Of a stretch of 64,000 bases of DNA, positions 55,700 through 64,000 are shown piece by piece; within the stretch, counting starts at the first letter, position 1; every line of letters begins with the position of its first letter. Below the pieces are notes generated by a model. That model did no database searches, had not been told where the DNA came from, and saw only the letters and a program-made list of their open reading frames with translations. The stretch comes from Bradyrhizobium viridifuturi (lineage in GTDB: Bacteria > Pseudomonadota > Alphaproteobacteria > Rhizobiales > Xanthobacteraceae). A program made the translations under genes and the position numbers. The stretch is from contig NZ_LGTB01000020.1 of NCBI RefSeq assembly GCF_001238275.1, positions 62,001-126,000 on the forward strand, read 5' to 3'.

Positions 55700-56140
55700 T
55701 CAGAGCGAAAGGCTGATCGGCAGATCCTGCTCGCCGAGCATCAATGCCGGCGGCGCCAGCGCGGGCAACAGGCACAGCGCCAGCAAGAGTGCAGGCAGCA
55801 CCTTGCCCTGCTGGTCGGACTCGCCTTGGCCTTGCGCATCATTCAGCTGCGCCTCGGGCGAATCCGGCTCAGAGGCCGCCGCTTGTGGCCGTTCCTCTTG
55901 GGGCAGCTTCTCTTGGGGCAGTTTCGCGGCCGCGGTCACGATGCGATCGACCAGCCCCTTGGGGGCTCGAACCGGCGGCGCTGCGAGCGCCCGGCGCACC
56001 GCGCTGGCCTGCTCATAGAGCGTCCGCGCTTCGGCTGAGGAGGCAAGCAGCTGGACAGCGGCAAGACGTTGATCATCGGGCCAGCGGGACAGATCCTCCC
56101 CCAGCCGGTCGATCAGGTCTTCGAATGTCGCAACGTCCAT
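55700..56140 (-). CDS. Hypothetical anti-sigma-factor-like membrane-tailed protein
   Basis: The 146-residue protein begins MDVATFEDLIDRLGEDLSRWPDDQRLAAVQLLASSAEARTLYEQA, the pattern of small proteins found next to ECF sigma factors, with a hydrophobic span near the C-terminus (VLPALLLALCLLPALAPPALML) after a Pro/Gln/Glu-rich linker. The start is uncertain: 56185 and 56236 are also in frame. It sits between fliS and flgD on the same strand; an ECF-type sigma gene lies 3 kb away. Its role is not known. Confidence 0.5.
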   Translation of the reverse strand: MDVATFEDLIDRLGEDLSRWPDDQRLAAVQLLASSAEARTLYEQASAVRRALAAPPVRAPKGLVDRIVTAAAKLPQEKLPQEERPQAAASEPDSPEAQLNDAQGQGESDQQGKVLPALLLALCLLPALAPPALMLGEQDLPISLSL

Positions 56141-56339
56141 CCCGCGCGCAGATCCAGCCTCGTCGCCAAGGCCGTCATAAAGCATTCGCGGGACGGCGGA
56201 AATCAATTTCCGCCGCCGGTGCGTCAGGTCCAGCATGGTGCTCACCGGGCGGCTCTTTTCCCCACCAGGACGCCCGCCCGGACACTCTGCCCCCACCCGG
56301 AGAAGCCGCTCCGCCGGGTGATTCGCGCCTTCGCCGCGC

Positions 56340-56783
56340 TCAGCGGCCGGCGGCTGATTCGAGCGTCTTGTCGGCTGTCTTGGCCTTGGCGGCCTTGCCG
56401 GCGGTTGCCTCGACATACTTCCAGGCGTCGCGGAGCTCGGTCAGGCTGGCGATGATGCGCCGGAAATTCTCCCTCGCCTGCGGCCGGCCGTAGGAGCGCA
56501 GGCACGCCATGATCAGGGCATTGTAGGTCCGGAACAGGCGATCGGCCATGGCGCCGCCGCGGGTGACGTCGAGATGGTGGCTCAGTCCGCGCAGGATCGC
56601 GGTCGCCCGCGTCAGATAGGCGTGCCCTTCCTCGAAGCGCTTCGCCTCGTGCGCGTCCAGCGCCTTCTGCAGAAACGTGATGGCGCCGTCGCACAGCATC
56701 ACCACCGCCTTCAAGGGCGGCACCGCCACCGCGGCGGATCGGTAGGCATTGTTGGCGAGATAGGCCGTGGCATTCTGGGTCAT
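56340..56783 (-). CDS. fliS: Flagellar export chaperone
   Basis: The 147-residue helical protein matches FliS: AVAVPPLKAVVMLCDGAITFLQKALDAHEAKRFEEGHAYLTRATAILRGLSHHLD. FliS binds the C-terminus of flagellin and delivers it for export. It is longer at the C-terminus (KAAKAKTADKTLESAAGR) than classic FliS. Its start codon overlaps the last base positions of fliD, so the two are translationally coupled. Confidence 0.85.
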   Translation of the reverse strand: MTQNATAYLANNAYRSAAVAVPPLKAVVMLCDGAITFLQKALDAHEAKRFEEGHAYLTRATAILRGLSHHLDVTRGGAMADRLFRTYNALIMACLRSYGRPQARENFRRIIASLTELRDAWKYVEATAGKAAKAKTADKTLESAAGR

Positions 56784-58489
56784 TATTTACTCGATGATGC
56801 GTTCAGGAGGGCGCTCAGGTAGCCCAGCGTGTTGTTCGCGCTTTCGATGGCGGCCTGATAATTGGCGTATTGAAGCTGCAGCTGCGCCTTGAACGTCGCC
56901 GCATTGCTCTGGATGTCGCTGACCTGGGACTGCAGATCGGTGTCGCGAGACTGCAGATTGGTGATCAGCGTCTGCAACTGACCGGTGGTGCCCGCACTGG
57001 TGTGCGCAAGCTGGTAGAGCTGCGACGCAAGGCCCGATGTCGACGACACGGTGATCGATTGCGAGGTCGATCCGGTGTAGGTGAACGCCATGCCGGCGTA
57101 GATCGTGCCCGAGTTGCCGATGATGGTGTTGCCGACCACCGAAAAGCCGGAGCTGTCGCCGCCGACGGAGGCACCGCTCAGCGTGCCCGTCGAATCCACC
57201 GTGATATCGAGCGTGAAGGATTGCGGCGAGGTGCCGGTGTTGACGACGTTCAGCTGGCTCGACGACGTCGTGGTCTGCGCCGACAGCAGCTTGGTGACGC
57301 CGGTCAGATTCTGCGTCAACACGGTCGACAGCGTGCCGGTATCGAGCTGCAGCTCGTTGTTCTCGTTGAAGGACAGGCCGAGATCGGCCATCGTCATGCC
57401 GTTGACCGATCCGCTGAGCACCTGCTGGAGCTGGGTCATGATATCGCGCATCGTGCTGTCGCCGAACAGCACCGCGCTCGATGCGGCCGTGCCGTCGGAA
57501 TTCTGCGCCGACTGCGCGATCACCTGGTCGCGAAACGCGTTGTAGTTGGTGACGAACGTCTGCAGCGCCGTGGTGATCTGGCTGGTATCGGTCTGGATGC
57601 TGATGTTCAGGCTGGTGCCGCTCGGCGTCGGCTGCAGCAGATCGAAGGTGACGCCGGACAGCACGTCGGAAATATCGTTGGTGTTGCGGGTGAGCGCGAT
57701 GCCGTCGAGCGTGAACTGCGCGGACTGCGCCTTCTGCAGCACGTCGGTGAAGGCTCCGGTCGTGTCGGTGACGCCGAGCTTGTTCAGGATGTCATCGCCT
57801 GAGGTCGACGAATAGGTGATGTTGGCCGCGTCCTGGGTCCCCGTCAGAACCATCTCATAGGATCCGCTCGAGACCTGGACGATGGAGGCCTGGACGTTGG
57901 TGCTCGAGGTCTGGGCGTTGATGGTGTCGACGACGTCCTGCATCGACATCCCGCTGGTGATCGAGATCGCCGTGCTGCTGCCGCCGGCCAACCCGAGCGA
58001 AAACGTGCCGGAGAGGCCCAGCGCCGTCGACGTGCTCGACTGCGTGGAGCCGATCACCTTCTGCGCGGTCGCGAGCTGGGTGATCTGGAGCGTGTGATCA
58101 CCGGTGGCCGAGCCGCTGTTGACGCTCATGTTGAGCGCCGAGGACGCGCTGACGTCGCCGGTGGAGGAAATCGTCGCTGAACGCGTGGCGAACGCGTTGG
58201 TGGCGATCGAGTTGATGATCGAGGTGCTGAGCGACGACAGCCCGGTGGCCAGTGTCGACAGCTCGGTCTGCAGGGACTGGTAGGCCGTGATCTTGGCCTG
58301 ATTGGCGGTGATCGACGTGGTGATCGTGGTCGCTGCGGCCAGTTTGGCGTTGACTTCGGCGTCGATCAGCGCCGTCCAGTCGATACTGGCCGAATTGGTG
58401 GTACCGGTCGTGGTCACCGTGCTGGCGGAGCTCGCCGACGTCGTGCTTGATGTGCTCGAGGTGCCCGAGGTGGCGCTGCTAACCGTCAT
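56783..58489 (-). CDS. fliD: Flagellar filament cap protein
   Basis: The 568-residue protein has the FliD N-terminus NSASIDWTALIDAEVNAKLAAATTITTSITANQAKITAYQSLQTEL, a central domain with FTLDGIALTRNTNDISDVLSGVTFDLLQ, and a C-terminal coiled coil (LQSRDTDLQSQVSDIQSN). It forms the filament cap. Its N-terminus is preceded by a Ser/Thr-rich leader. It is followed by fliS with overlap and preceded by fliC with a hairpin between. Confidence 0.85.
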   Translation of the reverse strand: MTVSSATSGTSSTSSTTSASSASTVTTTGTTNSASIDWTALIDAEVNAKLAAATTITTSITANQAKITAYQSLQTELSTLATGLSSLSTSIINSIATNAFATRSATISSTGDVSASSALNMSVNSGSATGDHTLQITQLATAQKVIGSTQSSTSTALGLSGTFSLGLAGGSSTAISITSGMSMQDVVDTINAQTSSTNVQASIVQVSSGSYEMVLTGTQDAANITYSSTSGDDILNKLGVTDTTGAFTDVLQKAQSAQFTLDGIALTRNTNDISDVLSGVTFDLLQPTPSGTSLNISIQTDTSQITTALQTFVTNYNAFRDQVIAQSAQNSDGTAASSAVLFGDSTMRDIMTQLQQVLSGSVNGMTMADLGLSFNENNELQLDTGTLSTVLTQNLTGVTKLLSAQTTTSSSQLNVVNTGTSPQSFTLDITVDSTGTLSGASVGGDSSGFSVVGNTIIGNSGTIYAGMAFTYTGSTSQSITVSSTSGLASQLYQLAHTSAGTTGQLQTLITNLQSRDTDLQSQVSDIQSNAATFKAQLQLQYANYQAAIESANNTLGYLSALLNASSSK

Positions 58490-58509
58490 ATCGACACTTC
58501 CGCCGCAAT

Positions 58510-58540
58510 AGAAATCGGGCCGGCATCATGCCGGCCCGAT
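58510..58540 (-). terminator. Terminator hairpin after fliC
   Basis: Perfect 15-base arms, 58510-58524 and 58526-58540, give a very stable GC-rich stem (GGGCCGGCAT and its complement), followed on the minus strand by TTTCTATT. It lies 12 bases past the fliC stop and 20 bases before the fliD start, so most fliC transcripts should end here while some pass into fliD. Confidence 0.75.
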
Positions 58541-58552
58541 TTGTCCGTCGAA

Positions 58553-59377
58553 TTAGCCGAGCAGCTTCAGTAGGTACTGCGGCATCTGGTTCGCAGCGGT
58601 TTCCGCCGAGACTGCCGCCTGGGTCTTCACCTCGGCCGAGGACAGCGTCGCCTGTTCGGAGGCGATATCGACGTCCTTGATCGCCGAGTTGGCGGACTGC
58701 AGGTTCTGGGTCTGGGTCGAGATCGAGTCGGCCGAGAAGTTGAAACGGGATTCCTGGGCACCGATCTCGGCGCGGGCGGACGACACGGTGTCGATCGCGC
58801 TGTCGAGGGCCGACATCGCGCTGGTGGCGCTCGAAAGGCTGGAGACGTCGAGCGAGGTCACGCCGAGCGAGGACGCCGTCAGGCTGGTCAGGGTAATGGT
58901 GATGGTGTCGGCCGAGGTCGAGCCGACCAGCACCGAGACGCCCGACGAGAACACGCTCGAACCATCGAGCAGGCTCTGGCTGCTGTAGCGGGTGCCGGAA
59001 GCGATGGAGTCGATTTCGCCCTTCAGCTGCGTGAATTCCGAGTTGATGTAGGCGCGGCTGGAGTCGGCGACGGTGCCGGAGGCGGACTCGGAGGCCAGCG
59101 ACTTCATGCGGGCCAGGATGTCCGAGATGTTGGAGGCGCCGCCGTCGGCGGTCTGCAGGATCGAGGTCGCCTGCGCGGCGTTGGTGGCGGCCTGCTGCAG
59201 CGTCGTGATATCGGAAGAAATACGGGTCGAGATCGCGAGGCCGGCCGCGTCGTCGGAAGCCGAGGTGATGCGCGAACCGCTCGACAGCTTCGACAGCGCG
59301 CTGGTTTCCTGCATCGAGTTGATGTTGAGGTAGCGGACCGCGGAGTTCGCGGCGGTATTGGTGGAAATTGCGGGCAT
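58553..59377 (-). CDS. fliC: Flagellin
   Basis: The 274-residue flagellin has the N-terminal D0/D1 pattern VRYLNINSMQETSALSKLSSGSRITSASDDAAGLAIS and the C-terminal D0 helix SAVSAETAANQMPQYLLKLLG type ending. It is short, as in Rhizobiales flagellins lacking large D2/D3 domains. AGGAGCT precedes the ATG. Thr/Ser-rich central regions could carry glycans; a HAD protein that may act in modification lies 1.3 kb away. No sigma-28 or sigma-54 promoter could be placed with confidence in the upstream 139 bases. Confidence 0.9.
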   Translation of the reverse strand: MPAISTNTAANSAVRYLNINSMQETSALSKLSSGSRITSASDDAAGLAISTRISSDITTLQQAATNAAQATSILQTADGGASNISDILARMKSLASESASGTVADSSRAYINSEFTQLKGEIDSIASGTRYSSQSLLDGSSVFSSGVSVLVGSTSADTITITLTSLTASSLGVTSLDVSSLSSATSAMSALDSAIDTVSSARAEIGAQESRFNFSADSISTQTQNLQSANSAIKDVDIASEQATLSSAEVKTQAAVSAETAANQMPQYLLKLLG

Positions 59378-59516
59378 GTGTAGCTCCTGTGGTGATGGGG
59401 CATGGCATGCCGCATCGTGAAAAGTGAGGTGACGCGGTTCCAGCCCCCGTCCGCCCGATCAAACGGGTCGGCCGCCGGTGGTCAGGCGCGAAATCTTCAG
59501 AAGCCGAAATTTATGG

Positions 59517-60217
59517 TTAGCAGTCGGTAAACGCGCCGCGCAGGTCACGCTCGTGCCGCTTGAGCATCTCGCGCAGCTGTTGCCGCCCGCGCTTAAGGAG
59601 CGACTCCACTGCGGCCACGGTCGTGTCCATCACCTCGCGATCTCGCCGTTGCTCATGTTCTCGTGATACGAGAGGATCACCGCGACGCGCTGCTGTTCGG
59701 GCAGCCGCTGCATCGCGACCTCCAGGAGATTGCCGATCTCGTTGCGCTCGATGACGGTGCTCGCGTCGAGCTGGGTGTCGGCGACCTCCGGCACGACGTC
59801 AACATTCTCGGTGCGCGGCTTGCGGCGCAGATCGATGCAACGGTTGCTGACGACGCGATAGAGCCAGGTCGAGAACTTGGCGCGGCCATGCTGCCAGCGG
59901 CCGCGATGTGTCCAAACCTTCAGCATCGTGTCCTGCACCACGTCTTCGGCATCCGCGGCGTTGCCGACGATGCGCAGCGCGATCGCGTAGGCGCGATCGA
60001 CGTGACGTTCGACGAGAGCACGAAACGCCGCCTCGTCGCCGGCGGCGAGGCGGTCGAGCAGCTCCTTGTCCTCGTCCTGGATCTCGACGGTGTCGAGCGG
60101 GCCCGCATCGGCAACGGTGGGGACGTTGCTCCAGGGAGCAGCGGCTTCGACCGGCGCAGCCGCGGCCGCCGTGGCCTCCACCTCGACCGCTGCCATCACA
60201 TCAAGCGCGTAACTCAT
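59517..60217 (-). CDS. ECF-type sigma factor (C-terminus frameshifted)
   Basis: The protein has an N-terminal Ala-rich extension (about 50 residues), sigma region 2 (FRALVERHVDRAYAIALRIVGNAADAEDVVQDTMLKVW) and region 4 beginning LPEQQRVAVILSYHENMSNGEIA. At 59637 one base of a GG pair (plus strand) is missing, and the frame stops at 59630. Restored, region 4 continues EVMDTTVAAVESLLKRGRQQLREML to a stop at 59517 (233 residues), a full helix-turn-helix. GGAGAGCGGCGG precedes the start. It lies next to fliC; control of flagellin or envelope genes is possible. The literal frame would lack DNA binding. Confidence 0.8.
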
Positions 60218-60725
60218 CCGCCGCTCTCCAACCAACGCCGCTGGCACACATCCCATGCGGCTTCTGAGCGTTGAACGGAGGGCTGGAGCAAACCAGGCGA
60301 ACTTTTTTTGTTATTTTTCAAATGCTTAGCTGGATTATTTTGCCGACCGCCCGGCAAAAGCTGCCGCTGCGCGGAGGCGCAGCCGGCAATTCTACGGAGT
60401 CTGGAGCAGTCGTTCAGCATCGCCTCGCATGCCCGCGGAAGAATTCGTCGCGTCGGAAAACGCTGTTGTCACATCAACTAACGCCACGCGAACACATGCA
60501 TGCGCGGAGCATGCGAGTGATCCATCGCCGTTGGTCGCCATCTTGCATTCGATGAATGCCACTAGGCAATTTTTTCCGAATCACCATTTCGACGTTATCG
60601 GATTTTTTGAATCTGTCAGTCGCGAAGCGCGCGTTTTCGAATCCCGCATCAACTTTTTTGAATCATCGCGCCTGATTTGTCTCATGCAGGCGTTCAACGC
60701 ATGAGGACTGGCGGGAATTTTGCGC
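60218..60725. other. AT-rich intergenic region before the HAD gene
   Basis: This 508-base gap has no supportable gene and is much richer in A and T than its surroundings, with runs such as TTTTTTT at 60304 and TTTTTTGAA at 60602. A perfect eight-base inverted repeat, ttttgccg at 60339-60346 and cggcaaaa at 60353-60360, could be an operator. It must contain the divergent promoters of the sigma factor gene and the HAD gene. Confidence 0.4.
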
Positions 60726-63230
60726 ATGACGATCATGACGGTCGACGCAACGCGTCGAGCGCAGAATGTTTCTGCATGTTCATTCGATGTTTTCGATACA
60801 TTTCTGTTGCGCGCCTGCACGACGCCGGATGGCGTATTTGAAAGGGTTTTTCAGCTTTCGCGCGTTGCTGAAAAATTTCCGAATGTATCCGTCAGTTTCG
60901 TTCAGCATCGAATCCAGGCGGAGGCGCGTGCGCGCAAGCTGGCGTTGGAACGCAGCGGCTCCACCGAAGTCCGCATTGCCGACATTTATAAGTACTTTCC
61001 GTTCAGGCTGTTCGATCTGAGCCGCGATGCGTTGCAGGATCTCGCGCAGATCGAATTCGAAGCCGAGCTCGAGCTGTGCCGCGTCAATCCGGAAATGCTC
61101 GAGCAATATATGGACATGAAGCGCGGCGGTCTCCGCACCGGCTTCATCTCCGACACGTACTGGAGCACCGACCAGCTCGCGCAGCTGCTGCGATCCTGCA
61201 GCCCGGGACTGAGCTGGGATTTCCTCTACGCATCCTGCGATCACGGCAGCAGCAAGAGCGAGGCGCTGTTCGAGGCCTATCTCGCCGAGCAGGGTGTCGA
61301 CGCCACGAGTTCGTTCCACATCGGCGACAATCACCACGCCGACATCAAGGGCGCCCGCCGCTACGGCATCCGTCCGCGCTACTATCCGCAGGCCAGCGCG
61401 GCATTGGCATCGAAGCTTCAGCGCGAAACATCGATGTTCGAATTGCTGTGTCCCGATCAGCCGTCGCGGCTCGATTGCGGCGCCCGTACGCTGCGACGCG
61501 TGGTGACGGCGCGCAGCGCCGAGCAGTCTCCGGCTTTCAACCTCGGCGTGACCGTGCTCGGCCCCGTCATGGCGGCGTTCGACGCATTCATCGAAGCGCG
61601 GCGGGCGACGCTGGCGCGCGAGGACGCGCGCGTTGCAGTCGGATTCCTCGGTCGCGACGGTCTGCTGCCGTATCGCGTCTGGCAATCAGGCCATGGCGAA
61701 ACCGGTGCCTATGTCGAGATCAACCGTCGCGTCAGCCTGGTCGGGTCCGCCGATACGCTCGAGCCTCTCAGCGAGCTGCTGAGCCGCGTCGTCAAGATCG
61801 ACGCGCCGACCTTCGTCGATATCGTCAAGGCGCAGCCGCCCGCCGTGATGAACTTCTTCGCGCAATATCCCGACGGTATTGCGAGCGGCCGCGAGCTCGC
61901 CGACGCCCTGCCCGACCTGATGGACCCGCGCGAAATCACCGATATCGCCGCCGGCGTCCGCGAGCGCCTGCTCGCCTATCTTCGCGCCAGGATCGCGGAT
62001 TTCGACGGCTGCACCGACCTGATCCTCGTCGACCTCGGCTATTCCGCAAGCGTGCAGAAGTCGCTGCGGCGCATCTTCGATCGAGAGGGCATTCGCATCC
62101 GCCTGCACGGCGCGTATCTGCTGACGCTGGACGATGCGTTCGACGATATCGCCGATGACGACACCGCGGAAGGCCTGATCTCGGATCGGATCGTCACGCC
62201 GCATGTCAAGCGCATGCTGATCCGCAACGTTGCCTTGCTGGAGCAGCTTTGCTGCTCCGATGAAGGATCGGCGCGCGACTATCGCGGCGGTGAGGTGCTG
62301 CGCGAGGGCGATCAGCGCCCCGCGGCCCAGCTGGCGCTGGCGAATGAGGTGCAGTCCGGGACGCTGGCCTATGTGTCGCGCGCCCGCGAGCTGGCGCAGC
62401 GCTATGCATTGCAGCCCGACGCCGATCCCATTGTCGCGGCACGCTGGGCCGCTGCCGTGCTCGGACGCCTCCTGCTGCTGCCCGACGATGATGAGCTCGT
62501 GCTGCTCGGCGGCATCAAGCATGACGTCAACCTCGGCACGCAGGCTCTGGCGCCGCTGCTCGACGCCAACTTCATCAATGATTGCATCATCGCCCGGGGC
62601 CTCTCGACGGCGTGCACAGCTCCGGCCCCGCCGATGTGGCTGGCCGGAAGCTTTGCCGCGCTGTCGCCGGCGCACACCTATCTTTACACGCTGTTCGGCG
62701 CCAACCGCCTGCCCGCGAACGTGTTCGGCGAGGCGCAATGCGGGACCTTGCAGGTCGGCCTGTTCGGGCGCGACGGCCAGGCTGCGCTTGAAACTGTCAG
62801 CATCTATCATACCGGGCTCGGCGACCTTCGCCTGCGGATTCCGCTGTCGCGCCGCATGGCGGTCGCGACCATCGCGCTGCCGCTGGCAAAGCTCACCCGT
62901 CAAGGAATGCTTCACGGCATCACGGTGCAGTATGGCGCGAGCGCCGCGAAGGCTGCGGAGAGCTCGAACGTGAAGACGATCGCGGAAGCACGGCTCATGG
63001 ACGCCGGCCTCGAGAGGTGCGGCCGTCAGTTCCGCGCCTCCAGTGACGACGGCATGCTGCTGATCCCGGTCGACAGCTTCGAAGACGACGTCGCGATCTA
63101 CACGGTCGCGCTGACTGCCCTCGACCATGATCGCATCCTTTCGGTCGAGAACCGCGACGGTAACCGGGCGCCTGCGGCCACGCTGACCTGGCGCAGCGCC
63201 AACGGTGCGCAAGCAACCAGCGCCGAATGA
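60726..63230 (+). CDS. Large HAD-type hydrolase, COG5610-like
   Basis: The 834-residue protein starts with a HAD domain: the nucleophile motif SFDVFDTFLLRA (Asp21), the Lys region GSSKSEALFEAYLAE and the acidic motif FHIGDNHHADIKGARRYGI. A second region, VAVGFLGRDGLLPYRVW and LILVDLGYSASVQKSLRRIFD, repeats the COG5610 pattern of large predicted hydrolases in polysaccharide loci. The C-terminal 250 residues resemble no family I know. It is next to flagellin and could act in filament glycan modification. ATG 60726 was chosen; ATG 60735 is possible. Confidence 0.65.
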   Translation: MTIMTVDATRRAQNVSACSFDVFDTFLLRACTTPDGVFERVFQLSRVAEKFPNVSVSFVQHRIQAEARARKLALERSGSTEVRIADIYKYFPFRLFDLSRDALQDLAQIEFEAELELCRVNPEMLEQYMDMKRGGLRTGFISDTYWSTDQLAQLLRSCSPGLSWDFLYASCDHGSSKSEALFEAYLAEQGVDATSSFHIGDNHHADIKGARRYGIRPRYYPQASAALASKLQRETSMFELLCPDQPSRLDCGARTLRRVVTARSAEQSPAFNLGVTVLGPVMAAFDAFIEARRATLAREDARVAVGFLGRDGLLPYRVWQSGHGETGAYVEINRRVSLVGSADTLEPLSELLSRVVKIDAPTFVDIVKAQPPAVMNFFAQYPDGIASGRELADALPDLMDPREITDIAAGVRERLLAYLRARIADFDGCTDLILVDLGYSASVQKSLRRIFDREGIRIRLHGAYLLTLDDAFDDIADDDTAEGLISDRIVTPHVKRMLIRNVALLEQLCCSDEGSARDYRGGEVLREGDQRPAAQLALANEVQSGTLAYVSRARELAQRYALQPDADPIVAARWAAAVLGRLLLLPDDDELVLLGGIKHDVNLGTQALAPLLDANFINDCIIARGLSTACTAPAPPMWLAGSFAALSPAHTYLYTLFGANRLPANVFGEAQCGTLQVGLFGRDGQAALETVSIYHTGLGDLRLRIPLSRRMAVATIALPLAKLTRQGMLHGITVQYGASAAKAAESSNVKTIAEARLMDAGLERCGRQFRASSDDGMLLIPVDSFEDDVAIYTVALTALDHDRILSVENRDGNRAPAATLTWRSANGAQATSAE

Positions 63231-63288
63231 TTTGTCCGCCTGATCTGGCCGCCCCGCCCGTAGAAGGTTAACGAGGGGTAGCGCGGGC

Positions 63289-64000
63289 ATGGCTTCGGCT
63301 GAGACGGTGCAAGCGGACGGCTTGCAGACGAATTTTGATCAATTGCTGGCGGAGAACGGCATCCGGATGAGCGCTGCGCAGCGCCGCCGGCTCGCCTGGC
63401 TGTCCGATCGGCTCGGAGGCGCGACCGTCCATCGGGCCGGTTCCGTGCCAGGGCGCGACCATGGCGTCATCATCCTCACTGAGCCGCCGAGCGGCCCCGC
63501 CGCCGAATTGCTTTATCGGTCGCTCCGCACCGATTGCGCGGTCGTCGTCCCCTTCGGCGAGAATCCCGCGTTCGATTTCCTGAAGTCCAAGCTCACGGAC
63601 TTCGGGACGATCGGACCGAGCTTCGACGGCCCGCACGAGATGTGGTGGGGCGGCCTCAACTGGCGACCGATCGCACCGGCGGAGGGCTCGCGATCCGATG
63701 CGGCGCTGCGCGTGGTCTCCTGCTATCCCCGCGCTTGCGGCGATGACCATGCCGGCGCGCTCCGGGAGAAGCTGGCTGAATTCGAGATCGCCTGCGACAT
63801 CGTACCGATCGACGCCGCCGATGGCGAGCACATGCGTCCATCCGACAAGTCGGGCTTCATGCTGCGGATGTGGGAAGAGCACCGCGAGCCGCTCCTGTTC
63901 ATCGAGGCCGATGCAACGCTCAGCGAGCCGCCGCTGCTGCCGTCATTCCTCGATTGCGACATCGCGATCCACAAATGGAACCGGTGGGAGATGTCGGCGC
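63289..64000 (+). CDS. Partial protein, open to window end, next to HAD gene
   Basis: The frame from ATG 63289 (GAGGGG upstream) stays open to the end, 237 residues so far. Composition and codon use fit real genes here. It begins ASAETVQADGLQTNFDQLLAENGIRMSAAQRRRLAWLSDRLGG and later has LLFIEADATLSEPPLLPSFLDCDIAIHKWNRWEM, where an EAD-type acidic segment resembles the metal-binding turn of glycosyltransferases. I cannot name a family. It is truncated by the window end. Confidence 0.6.
   Translation, partial: MASAETVQADGLQTNFDQLLAENGIRMSAAQRRRLAWLSDRLGGATVHRAGSVPGRDHGVIILTEPPSGPAAELLYRSLRTDCAVVVPFGENPAFDFLKSKLTDFGTIGPSFDGPHEMWWGGLNWRPIAPAEGSRSDAALRVVSCYPRACGDDHAGALREKLAEFEIACDIVPIDAADGEHMRPSDKSGFMLRMWEEHREPLLFIEADATLSEPPLLPSFLDCDIAIHKWNRWEMSA

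Noticed and set aside
52131..58511. Val/Ser-rich plus-strand frames over flgK, flgE, fliD and fliC
   Set aside because: They are shadows of Thr/Ser/Ala codons of the flagellar genes and lack start signals.

Overview
The window looks like a chromosomal segment of a Bradyrhizobium-type alphaproteobacterium. It is GC-rich, with many four-base ATGA gene overlaps, two dispersed palindromic repeats of a kind I associate with that group, Xox/PQQ methylotrophy genes and a lanmodulin. This assignment rests on gene content and family recognition, not on a search. No rRNA, tRNA, CRISPR array, insertion sequence or integrase was seen.

Layout. 1-9.4 kb holds catabolic and detoxification genes (DsbA-like isomerase, GST, MlrC-type M81 peptidase, class II aldolase) and a TetR-controlled EmrA/EmrB-type efflux pair with an aldo/keto reductase. 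9.4-18.5 kb holds an IalB-like protein, a GNAT acetyltransferase, a five-gene dipeptide-type ABC transporter and an epoxide hydrolase. 18.5-50 kb is a lanthanide/PQQ methanol-oxidation island. 50-64 kb is a flagellar filament cluster (flgL, flgK, FlgN-like, flgE, flgD, fliS, fliD, fliC) with an ECF-type sigma factor, a large HAD protein and the start of a further gene.

How the island works. A xoxF-xoxG-frmA-gfa operon (minus strand) oxidises methanol in the periplasm and passes formaldehyde to the glutathione pathway. fghA lies nearby, next to a divergent histidine kinase/LuxR regulator pair that resembles FlhSR of Paracoccus. An AraC regulator is divergent from xoxF. A PQQ-associated ABC system (binding protein, beta-propeller, ATPase, ABC-2 permease) matches the layout I recall for the lanthanide transport (lut) cluster of Methylorubrum. 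It is followed by a CXXCW protein, a XoxJ-like protein, a zinc metallohydrolase, a SoxYZ-like fusion and a second, NitT/Tau-type ABC transporter. A metal-type RND efflux pair, a stand-alone pqqA of 26 codons, a lanmodulin gene (lanM) and a second PQQ dehydrogenase with its own cytochrome c and XoxJ-like protein complete it.

Caveat on quality. Twelve places show a single base missing from a run that should be two or three identical bases. Each breaks or shifts an otherwise full-length gene, and restoring one base each time gives the expected family sequence. The simplest reading is systematic sequencing deletions rather than real gene decay. The affected genes are annotated across their whole span.
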